Positions 45,401 to 57,930 of a stretch of DNA of 64,000 nt are shown here, one piece after another. Location: contig BDSI01000006.1 in the NCBI GenBank assembly GCA_003117195.1, forward strand, positions 744,001 to 808,000, in the 5' to 3' direction. Both the position numbers and the translations under genes were made by a program. This DNA is from Eudorina sp. 2006-703-Eu-15 (Eukaryota; Chlorophyta; Chlorophyceae; Chlamydomonadales; Volvocaceae). The notes below the pieces were generated by a model. That model had not been told where the DNA came from. It did not search any database and saw nothing but the letters and a program-made list of their open reading frames with translations. Within the stretch, counting starts at the first letter, position 1. Each line of letters begins with the position of its first letter.

Positions 45401-48400
45401 TCCAGCTCCGTGGCGCAGGCGCCCGCGGCAGTGGCGACCGCAATGTGGTCCGCCGCGCCCGTCGCGTACACATCCCTGCATGTTTGGGCCAATCGTTGCT
45501 CTCTTAATTCCCAAAACCCGGACTGCAGCCATAAGAAACGACCTACCCTGGATACCAAGGAAAGCGCCTACCTGACTGGTTCTGTGATCTTGGAGATCTC
45601 GGCGAGCTTCCTGTGTTGATACGCGTCCGCGAGCGCCTCCGCGAGGGGCACCAGCGGCTGGCTGGCGAGCACCCACGCGGTGCACGTCGTGGAAGGCATT
45701 GTGACCGACAGCAGATACGCCTGCTGCTCGCGGACCTTCACCTGCAGGTTAACACATAACCTATTTTGATGCCAACTTGCTTTGCTTTCCTTGATCCGCG
45801 GGGCTTTGTTTTCATCCCAGTTGAGCGCCCACTGGGACTCGTCCTCGTTATCTGGCACTTTGCAGATGTTAGACGGCATTTGCAAGCACTTGCCTGGATG
45901 CTGAGCTCGCGCACGAGTCGCCAAACGACGTCGAGGCTGAAGTCGGCAGCTTCTGATAGCTCGCCGCCGTGCAGGTGCACGTACTGTTGGAGCTGCAGGG
46001 CCGCGTGCAGTGTCACCTGCGGCATGCGGAAGGTGAGCACCGAAGCGCTGCCCCTGTGCGCCGCCAAGAGGCGGCCCCACAAGGACATGGCCTGTGAAAT
46101 GTGTCCTGCCGGAGCTTCCTGGTCCTGGGGCCGGGGGAAAAGGAAGGGTCGGACAGCAACCACAGGTTGGCCAAAGACATGGTGAGATCCTCTCAACAGA
46201 ATGGAGGTGCACGTCCAACATTGACCAAGCTGCCCATGCGCTGGACTTTTCTGAAGCCCTATCGACAAAAACATATCCACAGCGTGTACAATGAGACGAG
46301 GCATGGTACAGATGTACCGTGACTGACCGCAGAGCTGCGCCCTTGCAACTGCTTCTGCGCGAGGCAGAGGCCCAGGTGCGCATGCGCCGTCGCCGCTGAG
46401 TCCAGGATGCCCAACGCCGAGGGCGTCAGGCTGTGTGCCGGGTCCGGGAGCTCCGTCAACAGCGTGTCGAGGAGCGCGCATGAGGCACGCAGGTCACTGA
46501 TTTGCGTGTCGAGCGCCGAGCTGAACGTGACAGACTTCACCAGGAGCTCGCGGGCCCGCTGGGCGTCGCTGCTGTCTGCGACTTTGGCGCACTTGCTCAA
46601 GGTATCTGGGTTGGCGGACAATGGGGAAACGCACGACGAGACATCCTCAAACCCTGAGGGCGATCACTCAAGGTAGTCAGCAAGCATGACGGCATGCAGA
46701 CAAACGTTCCGGACCATGCTCTAGCTTGTGAGTGGCCCTGCCGCTTACCCAGTACTGCGGCACAGTAGAGTGACTGCAGGCCGTCGTCTTCGCGCCGTTT
46801 GGCCTCCTCCCGCACCACCTCCAGCTCTTGCACGGCGTACATATCCAGGGAGTCAAGGAGCGCCGGCCAACCGCGTCTTTCCAAGGCTGCTGCTGCCAGT
46901 AGCTGTACCAGAGTGCGCGGCGGCGGTACTGCCGCAGAAGGCATCGCTGGGCGCCCCGCATCTTCTGGCGCAGTGGCTTGCTTCGCTGTGCGCTGTGAGG
47001 ATGCATCCTCCGACTGCGAGTTTGTCTGCATCCGCTGCAGCCGCCCTCCGCGCCTATTAGCTTTACACGGGGCCGCTGGCACCGCTGCGGACCCCTCCCC
47101 GGAACCCGCCGACGCCTGGGGCGCCGCTGCGACGGCTGCGGCCATGGCGGCGTAGTAGGTGGCCAAGCTGGACTGCACGAACTGTTTGGAGATCGACCAC
47201 AAGAGGTGGGCCTTGTCGTCCGCAAGCTGCGCAGCAAAGTGATAGCAAATGTTTTCTTAGGGAAGTGATTTTCTCCTGCTCGGCCCAAACCCCCGGGAGC
47301 AGCACAGCAACAAACCTACCGAGTGTAGCTGCGCCACGTACGAGGCCGCTGCTGACATCGCGAGATCGTGCGCAGGCAGCTGCTGAAGTGCCGTGACATG
47401 CGACTTGCACTTTTTGATCAGCTGCGACACATCCGTATCGGGACCATGTTCCCCCTGCTTGCGCATCTGCCGCGCGCGCTCAAGGGCGAGCTCCGCAGCC
47501 GCCTGGAGCAACACAGCCGCCGGCGATGCGTGCTGTGCCTGCAGCAGGTCTAGGCCTGCAGGTACGGATGCGACTATGTGTGAGCCGAAACAGCATCTCA
47601 TCGGTTTGCGAGGGGGTCTGCGACTCACCCGCGTTTCCGAGCGAGGCGGACAGGCTGTGCAGTACCGCGGGGCCCATACCGCCGGCGGCCCCCGGCGTTG
47701 CGCGCTCCCTTGAGCTGTCTAGCATGCACTTCAGAAGCCCCAAGCTTCGCGAGACGTCGTCGCGAAGCGTCGCCAGCTGGCCACTGCACAGCGCGTGTGT
47801 CACTTGGATGCGCACAGCAATGGTTACAGCTGAAGTCCCACTGGGTGCCGCCTGCAACAGACAACACGATAACCGATGGGTGAGTATCACGAATATTGTG
47901 ACGAAGGCGATGAGCACCTTGCGTCTTACCGCTTCGAGATCCCAGACGTCCCCGTTGCTGATCATGCGCAAGCTGGCGTCGCACAGCAGTTCCATACACG
48001 TTGACAGAGCACACAGGAGTCCGCCTACAGAAAGGATTTTGTTCCGACGGTTCGAGGTTAGCAGGACAGCACCTCGCTCGCCCATCAAAGATCAGGTTTG
48101 CAGTACGCAGCAAGGAGCCACTCAAGCCGCACGGTGCCTCTTAAAAGCGCGAGCTTCTTTACAGATTGCGCACCTGCGCACTGAGGCGCGCTGAGCAGCT
48201 GAGTGAGGATGCCCGCCACTGAGACGCGCAGCCCGTCCAAACAGCACCAACGCAGGCGCTGCTCATGCTGGCTGAGCTCTGCAGATCCAGCCGCCAGATC
48301 CTCCGCCGCAGACGCCAACTGGCGTAGCAGCGCACAGAGCTGTTCATCTGGCGAGCCCGTAAGAGCGCAATGCTGCAAACCGAAGGCCACATGCAGCAGC

Positions 48401-49801
48401 GCGGCCAACGGCTGGCCAGAGCACGGCCTGCAGGGGGCCACGAGCCTGTCAAGTGAGAACGAGCTAGGTCCGTGATTGGCTGTGACGAGAGCGTTTGTGG
48501 CAATGACTGACCCGGGCGTCGGCGGGTGCAGGGGACCGGCGCGCTTCTGCACGAGGCTTACGAATAGCTGATGCAGCAGGGGCAACAGGGGCGCCGGCAA
48601 GGAACCTGCGAGATAGAGGCGGGGGGAGGAGGTGAATCCACACGGGCGCTACGCAAGCCAACGCCCCAAGGCAAACATGGCACTGTCCTACCATCAGATG
48701 CGAGGAGGTACACAAGCGAGTTCATCATGGTCAGCTTGACCGTGTCAGGCGCCGTGGCCGCGTCGTCCGCCAGTACCTGCGGGGTCGCCCCAAATTTGTG
48801 GACGTTCCCAATAGCAAAGGCCGCGGGTCCGCTGGCCACAAGATCCACTGCATCCAGGGCCTGCATCTAACTGGATCCGTACCTGCTGGATCACCTGCTC
48901 CTGCCGGCAAATCGCAGCGCACGCCGTGAGAGCGCTGAGCTGCTGTGCAACCGCAATGGGAGTGAGATTGCACACGACGCTTGCGTACTGCCACGTCTCC
49001 GCGACCTGCACACGTAGCCATGATTTGTTAGGAGCACCTCCAACGGAAGCCTGCCTTCAGCAGGTGCACGCGCGTTTTCCTATACCTTGCCAAGGCACTT
49101 CAGTACGACGTCGAGTCGCTTTGACGCCTTCATGATATCAGCCGCATCCCTGGGGGAGACAATCACGATGATCAGCTATTGGGAGCGCCCCGTCAACGCG
49201 GTCACGGCCAATCTGACCTGGCCAAGTGAAGCAAGTCATCCAGAGGTCCGTGAATATCTTTCCAGAGGGCATCAGCACGGCTTGATCCTTGCTTTACCAG
49301 CTCCGCATAGCACACCAGCACGTTCGCAACGGCCGCGATGTGCAGTTCGCCGGGTCCGGCCGCTGTGCCTGGGCTTACAGAAGCCGACGCAAGGAGCACC
49401 TTTCCCTGCGCCATCGCGTGCTCGTGCAACCCGTACGCAGCTAGTTTTCGCACGAAATTGTAGCGCTGAACATCCAGCTCGTGCCCACTAGCCTTAAGCA
49501 CCGGGCGCAGAATGTCCACCGAATATAGGGCAATGGAGGCTGCCTCTCCGAAGACCAGGAGCTGCTCCTGGCTGTAATTTTGATTAGGCAAAAGCCTGTT
49601 ACCGATGCATTTCACCAACGCTGTCACAACGGGACCGTGCGCTCGGGCGACTGGCCGCAAAGTGTCCATACTGAGCTGCCCTGCGTTCCGCAGCTCCAGT
49701 AGCGGCTCTAAGTGGGAAGTGATGCCCGCAAGAGCTTCTTGAAGCGTCTCCTCATCATCCTCGACTTCAAGCACGGCCACGAGGGCCTTGGCGTCCGCCA
49801 T
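39448..49801 (-). CDS. ESP1: Separase (cohesin-cleaving cysteine protease)
   Basis: Cuts the kleisin subunit of cohesin at anaphase. Nineteen exons: 49801-49218, 49149-49086, 49005-48883, 48776-48692, 48605-48174, 48024-47930, 47851-47629, 47555-47320, 47226-46749, 46605-46328, 46124-45894, 45741-45572, 45502-44106, 44014-43433, 43314-43076, 42835-42072, 41820-41274, 40085-39857, 39734-39448. All phases close to 2347 residues. The first about 1700 residues are Ala/Leu-rich helical repeats of the TPR-like type. The C-terminal caspase-like domain shows LHALPWESIPC, FYVLNPNGDLMDTQ, the catalytic His in YFGHGSGEQ (about 2203), the catalytic Cys in LLMGCSSGRF (about 2229), [23 protein letters not shown] and a divergent tail. 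Intron 11 uses a GC donor (CAG|GCAAGT at 45893). The start ACCATGGCG is ideal. Low-complexity Ala/Ser/Gly inserts near the catalytic domain are lineage-typical. Confidence 0.92.
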
Positions 49802-50104
49802 GGTTTCCGAGCTGTCAAGAAGTATTCTGATCTACATAATGGAACCAAATGTCCGTGTAACCACGGGGAAGACAGTTTGCAGGTCACGCTGATAATTGTG
49901 ATGCCGAACAACATGGAAGCGGGTGTTAGGGAAACATTTTAATTCCACACCATACCGTACAACCGGTAGTACACTCATTTAACTCGTTTCTGGTTTGCCC
50001 AGATGAGTGAATTCCTGCAGATATTTATTACAATTATATTCTAGGCCTTTCATGTTTCCTTTGACGACGGGCAACCGTTAGGGGCCGCGGACCAGCGGGT
50101 GACA
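49802..50104. promoter_or_regulatory. Divergent promoter between separase and ODA7
   Basis: 303 bp between the two start codons. The centre (about 49980-50060) is AT-rich, with TATTTATTACAATTATATTC, in strong contrast to the GC-rich genes on both sides. Confidence 0.65.
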
Positions 50105-51995
50105 ATGTGTGCCTCCATGACAAAGGAAGCATTGCTAGAAATTTGTAAACAAAATCAATTATACCGTACACCGTCGCTGAATGATAAGCTGTATTGCAAC
50201 TTCAAGGGCTTCTCGCAAATTGGCGGTCTAGAAGACTATGTTAATTTGAAAGCTTTATTCTTGGAGGGTAACGTGCTGGAGACCCTGGAGGGACTGCCGC
50301 CCTTGAAGGAGCTGAAGTGCTTGTGAGTCGGGTTGCGTGTTGAGGGGTCCCGACCTTGGTCGAAGGTATTGTGCTCGCCCCCCGCATGCCGCAGATACGT
50401 GCAGCAGAATTGCATCCACAAGATCAGCGACCTGGAGGCTGTGGAGAACCTGGACACGCTGAATGTCAGCAACAACCAGCTCACCCGTCTCGAGGGGCTG
50501 TCGTGCTGCAAATCCCTACAAACCCTGATAGCGGCACACAACCACCTCGCAACGCTGGAGTCGGTGGAGCATCTGGCGGAGTGCAAGGCGTTGCAGACAC
50601 TGGACTTGCAGAATAACCAGCTCTCGGACCCAGCCATCCTAGATGTGCTCAAGCAGATCCCGGACCTGCGCTGCTTGTACCTAAAAGGCAACCCCATCGT
50701 CTCCAACATTCGGAACTACCGCAAGGTTGTCATCACCAGCATCCCCACGTTGACGTACCTGGACGACCGCCCTGTGTTCGAAAATGAGCGGAAGATTGCG
50801 GAGGCGTGGTACGTCGGGTCGTGACGGTTTGCCAGCCAGGGGGTTGACTGTGTCTGAACATCGTACGGGCATGGTTGCGCGGTCTGAATATCGACGGGCA
50901 TGCTTGCGCGGTCCCAGCTGCGATGCCACTAGGTCAGGCAGACTCGTGATGAAGTATGTGCGTAATCCTGTACTCTACCTGCCCGGGACCTCGTAGGCTT
51001 GAAGGTGGCTTGGACGCGGAGAGGGCCATGCGCAACCAGCTCAAGCAAGAGGAGGACGAACGTAACCGCAAGAACCACGAGTTTATGATGCAGATGCGGG
51101 CGCAAGGCTGGCGTGAGGTGCGGCACTTGGGGTTTCACCGGCTGGACGGACATCACGGGTAAAGAGTCCCCATGCAGAGGTCAATCGCGGCCGGCTCGTA
51201 TACCTCCGTCCAGCAGTTTGCAGGTTGTGTCACGCTTTGCGGACCTTACGCCCGTAACCTTCTCATACAAGTGACGCCCGTAATATTCATCATGCCCCCC
51301 CCAGCGGCGGAAACGGCTTGGCCTGCCAGAAGGCGACACGGACCCTGCCCTGGACGAGCTCAGTGACGGCGAGTACGAGTTCACCGAGGATCCCCCGGAG
51401 CTAGTGGAGGCGCGGCAGCGGCTGGCAGCATACACCGCCCGGCCAGGAGAGGATGAGCCGGCAGGTGGGACAGACGATAAGAGTACTTTTGCACGCGTGT
51501 AAAGTTTCCCACCGACACTCTCCTTAACGCTCGTACGGATAGGTGTCAAGGAATCCGCCCCCCTGAGAGTGTGAGACGGAAGTTGTCTGGACCCGATATG
51601 GGGGTGACAGAATATATGGTGTGTATTAGTCGAGAGAGGGATACTCAACAGCCCGACCTCACAGCCAGCTTTGCCTCATGCAATTCCCTGCACCTGTTCT
51701 ACACGCAGAGCTCTCGAGCCAACGGCAGGAGCTGGCACGGGATGGCAAGCCCATTTCGGAAGGGCACTGGCGCGCTGCTGGCGAGGACGACGCACACGTG
51801 TATCTCGAGTCTGTGAAGGCTGCGCAGATGGAGCTCGATGCAGGTGCCCCACAACCTCAGAACGGTGGGAGCACAGGGCCGGCTGTCGATGGCAAGGCAG
51901 GCGCCAAGGCGCCCGATGCCAGCGGCGTCACGGGTGCAGCGGACAGCGCGCGGCCCAGCGGGGACGATGGCGTTGACTTAAGTGAGCTGGATTAG
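50105..51995 (+). CDS. ODA7: Dynein axonemal assembly factor 1 (ODA7 / LRRC50)
   Basis: Cytoplasmic leucine-rich-repeat protein that preassembles outer-arm dyneins before transport into the cilium. Exons: 50105-50322, 50395-50808, 50997-51117, 51305-51464, 51709-51995; phases close to 399 residues. The N-terminus [15 protein letters not shown] and the [11 protein letters not shown] block match the family. About six LRRs follow (for example [33 protein letters not shown]), then the LRR cap ([11 protein letters not shown]...YRKVVI...[10 protein letters not shown]). The helix after it carries [13 protein letters not shown], and then comes an acidic, disordered tail ending DLSELD. The start at 50105 (ACAATG) has A at -3; an in-frame ATG at 50117 would drop four residues. 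Confidence 0.92.
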
Positions 51996-52633
51996 AAACA
52001 CATGCGGGCACGCTTGGAGGCTGACATGCATGCACTGCGCGTCACGCTTAGAGGCTGAAATGCACGTACTGAGCGTTCGTATTGCGGCGAGCCGTAGAGC
52101 TGAACTTGCAAGATTAGGGTTTACATTTGCAGTGTCGCCCGACTTCCGAGCTCTGTGATTGAGCGCAATGCACAAGCGGCACTGAACTACCGGTGGCATC
52201 GTTTCATGACGCAAGGTTGAACGTGTTTTACGGCAACATGACGGCAACATGACTCGTTACGGATGCGCAGTTGAGACACATTCTTTTCATGAGCGAACGC
52301 ATTGGCATGCATTTTAATGGGCCGACCTCGAAGGCCTTCGCTATTTAGGTCAGCGCACATGCCGCCATTGGCAACGAACAATTTTGTTTGGTCATATTGT
52401 GGAGAACCGGAAGCTGACTACGCGTACGCTGGCATGCGGTCCTGGTTTGACCGCGAGTAACACCACAGCAAGGTCTCGCGTGGCATTACAGCGTGGCCGG
52501 GGTGTCGCTTCCCGCTAGCCGATTCTCCTGCCACTCCTTGTCATTCTGCGAGGCAGGAGCAGAGAAGCATGCGGGAGGAGGCCGTGTTTAGCTGCAAGCA
52601 CATCCTGCAGCGACGCGTGACAACTCCATTCCG
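51996..52633. other. Convergent 3' ends of ODA7 and PSF2
   Basis: No gene seen. Minus-strand TGTAA (plus TTACA at 52486-52490) lies 144 nt after the PSF2 stop. I found no clear TGTAA for ODA7. Two near-identical short stretches near 52010-52065 (GACATGCATGCACTG... and GCTGAAATGCACGTACTG...) suggest a small degenerate duplication. Confidence 0.45.
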
Positions 52634-53932
52634 TCACCCCGTGTCAACGGCACTCGCCTTTGATAATTGGTGCCAGACGTTGAGCGAGCTCTCGAACAGG
52701 AGGCGGATCTTGTTGCTCTCGGATGCGCTGAGGTGGTTGAGCTTGACGGTGATGGGCCCCGACACCTTGCGGAGGCCATCCTGTATCTTGCTGTTGCGCA
52801 CTTTCTTGAGCTCCTCGACCAGGTCCTGGATCTGTGGTCGCGCACAGGGACAGCGCAGGGACAGGTCCCGCGCAGACACAGTGAACGCGCATATGCTGCA
52901 CATGTCGCGTCAAGGACGGCATGGCTGTGCCCAGCGCCCACTATCTGTACCACCGTCTTGAGCCCAATGGGCTTATGCCCAATGGGCAACTGAAACAACC
53001 TGTCCGGCCTGGCATGGCTCCCTGGAAGACATTACTGAGATACTGACTCCATGTACTGTATGCGTCTCTGCTACTCTACTGCTACTCTGCATTAATCAGG
53101 ACGCCTAAGCCGTGTTCCCACGTCCTGATCGTCGGGCGGACCGTTGGCGGGGCCCCAAGTCTCACCCGGAGCATGGGTAAACAAGCTGGCAAGCCCAAAA
53201 CCCCGAAGGGGCCAGGGTACGCCCTCGCCTCAGCGCACCTCGCAAAGTTCGCTGTTGCTGCCGAAGATGGCGCGCGCCTCCGTAAACAGCAGCTTGCTGA
53301 TCTCCACATAGTACGGCGGCACCGGCTGAAAGTACTGCGGGTGGGTCCGCTCCTCGTCGAGGGTGCCTGAAGGGTCAGCATGCCCAGCAGATGGCTCATG
53401 AGCTGCTGTTCGTTCCAAAGTAGGCCAAGGGTTAAAAAGACACAGCCCAGGGCCGAGGGTACATCGAGCCACAATCCCTACCTTTAAGCTCCTCCTTTGT
53501 CATCCAACTGGGCAGCTGTATGCGACATTTGCCTCGCCGGTACAGAGAAAGCGCCAGGTATAAGGGTACCCGAATGGGTATGTTGGGCCGGAAAGGGCCG
53601 TACGTGCCCTGCGTTTTTGCGGAAGTGAACTCCTTGAGTGTGCCCGTCTGAAAGCGCGCGAACCCGTGCACGGGTACGCACCTCTATACACGTCAGCATA
53701 CTGTTAGGTAGGTTGAGGGTGAAGTTCGGGATGATTTCGATTTTCTCGTGCTCCGCGAAAAACTCGAGCTGCGGCACCACGGCGGGGTGAACACCACGCA
53801 CGATGGGTGTCAGGATTCGGAATCGCTGGATTGCATCCCGTGGAGTATAGATTGATGGTCTACCTCCTCTGGAGTGAGGGGAGGCTCTTCAAGCTTCGAA
53901 GCCACATACTCGAATATTGACGCGGTGGGCAT
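52634..53932 (-). CDS. PSF2: GINS complex subunit PSF2
   Basis: GINS joins Cdc45 and Mcm2-7 as the CMG replicative helicase and is needed to start and elongate DNA replication. Exons: 53932-53864, 53768-53682, 53608-53482, 53366-53239, 52831-52634; phases close to 202 residues, the usual PSF2 length. Landmarks are LTPEELEFFAEHEKIEIIPNF, GTYGPFRPNIPIRVPLYLA, LYRRGKCRIQLPSWM, PPYYVEISKLLF and the C-terminal helices (IQDLVEELKKVRNSKIQDGL, then LNHLSASESNKIR). The N-terminal helix with ASIFEYV precedes the conserved block and fits the start ATG at 53932. Confidence 0.9.
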
Positions 53933-54436
53933 AATGCTGCCGCCTGTATCCTGCCCGTCGTTCAATTGCTGCTGACTCAAAAACAATGCTTTTACAGTCC
54001 TATCCTGGCCACTTCTGACGTCCTAATGAATTCGATGTTAGCGAGCGCCGTGAAGCAAATGTTCCCGCTGCCCAACAATGAGTGATAATTGACACGCAAA
54101 CGCAAGGACAACCCCAGTCGATGCTTAATAAGTTTCTGCAAGTTATTGAAAGTCCCGAAGCGCTTACTGATGCTATTCCCTCCCGAAATTTGTGCAGCTT
54201 CGGAGCAAAATACGAAGGTAGAAAAACCTAGTCTTGTGACACGACGTAAGTTGCAAATATGCATCTATTGCTGAATAACGGCATCGCATTGTGTCGTAGT
54301 AAACAAGCAGGAATTTCCCAGACGTGTCCAGAGTGCGTCAGTAGGTCTGACCTGCCTCCTGAACCACGAACACATCCGTTAACCGTCCATCACATATAAC
54401 TGATCATAAATAGTACCTTGAGATTTATCATAACAA
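53933..54436. promoter_or_regulatory. Divergent spacer PSF2 / GID8
   Basis: 504 bp, clearly AT-richer than the genes, with several A/T runs (for example near 54110-54200 and 54400-54435). No coding exon was identified. The 61-codon plus frame at 54089 lacks support. Confidence 0.5.
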
Positions 54437-56284
54437 ATGGGCCGGGGTGAGGTGAGGTGCAGCATCTATCGTGCCTTTGCTTAGTAGGTTCCTATCATTA
54501 ATCATATTTGGTCATGTAGGCTGGAAGCAAAAAGAATATCCCTCTGGATGCATGGGAGCAAAAACTTGCCGGCGTCAAGGTGCCCAAGGAGGACATGAAC
54601 AGGCTCATCATGAATTTTCTCGTTACAGAGGTGCGAACAACAAGTGAACGGGGGGGGGATGATCCACGAAATTAGGCTGGGAGACGCAGTCCGTGTTGCG
54701 GGGGGATTCGCTGGCCTCGGGTTTCGAAACTTTCCCCAACCCAGGCCCTCACACGCCGTGCCAGGCCCCCACACGCGGTCCCATGCCCCCACACGCTGTC
54801 CCAGGCCCCCACACGCTGTCCCAGGCCCCCACACGCTGTCCCAGGACCCCACACGCTGTCCCAGGCCCCCACACGCTGTCCCAGGACCCCACACGCTGTC
54901 ACGGTACTTGATGTCACTGACCTCCGGCCCCAGGGATACGTTGAAGCAGCACGGATGTTTGAGAAAGAAAGCGGAACATCACCTGGGGTCAACCTGGACG
55001 CCATAACGGACCGTATGGAAGTGCGAAAAGCGCTTCAAGGTGGCGACGTCGAGGCGGCCATGGAACGCGTTAATGACCTGGATCCGGAGGTGTGCAAATC
55101 CCCTGGTGTCGTGGGTTGAAGGTGCATTGGCGTACCAGCCTGCAACCCCCTATTCTTGGAGAGGAGGGAATTTGGGAAAGTAAGAGGGTGAGGAAGTAGG
55201 ACGCGCAAAGCAGCCATGACACAACACCACTGGTACACAGGCCCAGCGCTTTCAAGGCGTTTGGAGTTTCAGCGCAGTTGGGGACTTGTGTGTTCTTCGT
55301 GGCAGATGTTTAGGTCACCTGCGCTGCAGTCCGCGATTCGTCCCTCGGCTTCCCACGACGCCTGTAACAGCGCCGGCGGCATCTTTCCAGGGGCGGCCGA
55401 GGGCCATGAATCCCCCGCTCACAAGTCTCCCGCCGCGTTGCTTGACTTCGCAGATTCTGGAGTCCCAACCAAAGCTCTTCTTCCACCTGCAGCAGCAGCG
55501 GCTCATAGAGCTTATCCGCTCAGGGAATGTGGAGGCCGCGCTGGATTTCGCGCAGGAGAACTTGGCGCCGCTGGCGGAGGAGAACGCCGAGTTCCTTGAG
55601 GAGCTAGGTGGGTGGAAGGTGACAGACCCCATGCATGTCACGCCGCTAGGGATGGTTTGCATGCTGATGCTGAGGACCACAAGGTGGGCCGGTGTCCATG
55701 GCACGGCATTGGTGGGTGGAACGGAACCTGATGCTTCAGTCGCGTCTTTATTAACAACCACGCCGCGAGGCGGGTGGGCATACGTATTGATGAGCCTGGC
55801 ATATTCTGCACAGTCCCTGCTCGGCCACTCCTGCTCCGGGAGACGATACAGACTCCCTTTCCAAGGACTGCGCATGGCTTCGGCCCGGGCCTCGCATCTT
55901 GTATTGGTCGGGCCGCGACAAGGTCTCGCGCGGTGATGTCGCCTTCCCCGCGAGTGGTGAGGCAGGTATGGTGGATGTATGGTCATGGCCCGCGCATCCC
56001 CAACACCCCCGGACCCGCCAGAGCGGACCGTGGCGCTGCTGGCGTTCGAGGACAGCAAGGCCAGCCCCGTGGGGGACCTGATGGACGTGGCGCAACGGCA
56101 GAAGACCGCCAGCGAGCTCAACGCAGCAATCCTGCAGAGCCAGGCGCAGGAGCGGGAGCCGCGGCTGCCGCTGCTGTTGAAGCTGCTGCTGTGGGCGCAG
56201 GCGCAGCTGGACGAGAGGGCAACGTACCCTCGCATCCATGATCTCGCAACCGCCAAATTGGTTTTGCCGCCCAAAGCGGAGTAA
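54437..56284 (+). CDS. GID8: GID8 / TWA1 homologue (LisH-CTLH subunit of the GID/CTLH E3 ligase)
   Basis: Scaffold subunit of the GID/CTLH ubiquitin ligase. Exons: 54437-54451 (tentative, coding MGRGE), 54520-54630, 54934-55089, 55454-55607, 56022-56284; phases close to 232 residues. The LisH motif (MNRLIMNFLVTEGYVEAARMF) is followed by the CTLH domain (ITDRMEVRKALQGGDVEAAMERVND, FFHLQQQRLIELIRSGN) and the CRA region (RTVALLAFED, KTASELNAAILQSQ, LLLWAQAQLDE). It ends with YPRIHDLATAKL, as in plant homologues. Only the five-residue first exon is uncertain. It has an AAATGG context and a GAG|GTGAGG donor before a 68-nt intron. Confidence 0.9.
54756..54900. repeat. 20-bp tandem repeat in a GID8 intron
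   Basis: About seven copies of a CCAGGCCCCCACACGCTGTC-type unit, some with CCAGGACCCC, upstream of the exon starting at 54934. Confidence 0.9.
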
Positions 56285-56342
56285 TACCATGACCTCGCAA
56301 CCGCCAAACTGATTTTATTTGCCGCCAAAAGCGGAGTAATAA
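56237..56342. repeat. Tandem duplication spanning the GID8 stop codon
   Basis: Copy 1 (56237-56287) contains the last 15 codons and the TAA. Copy 2 (56288-56342) repeats it with a few substitutions and a four-base insertion. Both copies end in GCGGAGTAATA. Confidence 0.85.
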
Positions 56343-57067
56343 TGCCAAGTATGGGCTTCAGCTGAGGTAGGGAGTTCATCATACGGCGTGCTCGGCGAGG
56401 CAGCATGTATGTGCGGGATGCGGAGGAAGCAAGGGCGGGCGGCACGTGGCCTGGTACACGCACGGGCGGGGATCGAGGTTGCTTGGCTGGCCAGCGGACG
56501 ACGGGTTGCCGCCGGTCTGTCTGTCTGTCTCGCTGTCTAGAGTCACAAGTGACGCATGCATGGCCGCCGGCTCCCCAGACGACCAAGTCGCCCGCGCGGT
56601 AAGCGCCCGGGATGACATCGCCAGATAGATCGGCTGCTGGGACATGATGACAGCGCAGGAGGACGTACGTACGTCGTCATCAGGTTGCCTGGTCGAATTT
56701 GTTGACGTTGTCGCTTTCATCACCTAGCTGAAGCACCGTGTGTAGGGGGGGCGGGTGGGTCGCTTCTTACTACGTACTACTGCTGGGCGGGTGCGCGTGA
56801 GATGCTCCGCTCGCCCACTCACAACCTCGGACTGCTGCACGCATGCATCCTGCTGCTGCCCCTTCGATCGACTGCCGTGCTCGCTGTACGGCGCGCTTAC
56901 CCACGCACCTCGCTTGTACTCGGAGAGTTATGGCGCGACGCATTTCCGGGGTTCCGGCAAGGGCATACATGTAGTGTGTTGGTGCCCAGGCCATCCATGC
57001 AAGCAATGTAAGCAAGTGCTGTCGGGTACTGCATTGCGCAATGGATGGGGTTGCTGTATGTGAGCCG
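56285..57067. other. GID8 3' UTR
   Basis: No further exon seen. TGTAA at 57007-57011 is the likely poly(A) signal, giving a 3' UTR of about 740 nt. Confidence 0.5.
57007..57011 (+). terminator. TGTAA poly(A) signal for GID8
   Basis: The only clear plus-strand match downstream of the GID8 stop before the retroelement. Confidence 0.5.
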
Positions 57068-57930
57068 TCACGCGGTCCGGAAGGCGAGGGCGGGCCCTTC
57101 AGGGCGACCGACGACGACTTCATGTTGCGCTGTGGTTATAGCTTGGGCATGCGAATAGGTGGATGGGCAGTTGTGGATTAAATTGAGAAAAATAAATAAA
57201 CCCGCAGAACGAACCCGGGCACACCCAGCATAACGCAGTATACTTACGGGGTGCGGTACCTGCAGAGCAAACGAAAACATAAAGACCGCGCGCGGGCGCG
57301 TGGCGGCGCGGCCGCGCTGCCGCAGTGCCACAACAAGCAAACGGCGAACCCAACCCAACCCTGAAAGGACAGATACGTTACCGACCTGTGGTGGTAGACG
57401 GAGTAGCCGCGCCGCGAGCGATGTCCAGGGCCATGGCGATGCAGGGAGGGAAGCCGAGGAACGGAGTGAGCGAGGGTGGCAACGATTGTAGGGAATGACA
57501 AAAGGAAACATCAAAACGAAGACAGCACGCGAGAATGGCGGGGCGGCAGCGCGGCGCGAAAGAGGACGGGGCGGATGAGGGGAAGTGGGATATGGGACGG
57601 GGACGGGAGGCCGTACGACATGTACGGCATGTACGACAGGGGGAGCAAGCATGGGGCAGGGACACGGGGACGGACGACCGGGTGGCGGGCCACGTTCGGG
57701 ATATGGCTCCCCACCGTGCCCGGTCGTAGCGGGGCAGCCCCTGCATGTGGGGTGCCGCGGGGTGGCGCGCCTAGGGCGGTCGGGCGGGCTGTGTTGGGTT
57801 CGTGAGGTGCGGGGTGAGGTGCCGCGGGGGGGGGGGGGAGAGGGGCGGGGAGGCGAAGACGTCGTAACGGTTACAGGTGGGGGGGCGACACGGCCGGGCC
57901 GGCCCGGAGGCCGCGCGCCGGAGGGCACTC

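Noticed and set aside
48777..48866. An apparent one-base frameshift in separase, because an open frame (starting MQALDAVDL) overlaps the end of the preceding exon in another phase.
   Set aside because: A normal 106-nt GT-AG intron (48882-48777) joins VIQQ to VLADDAATAP in the right phase, so this stretch is intron.
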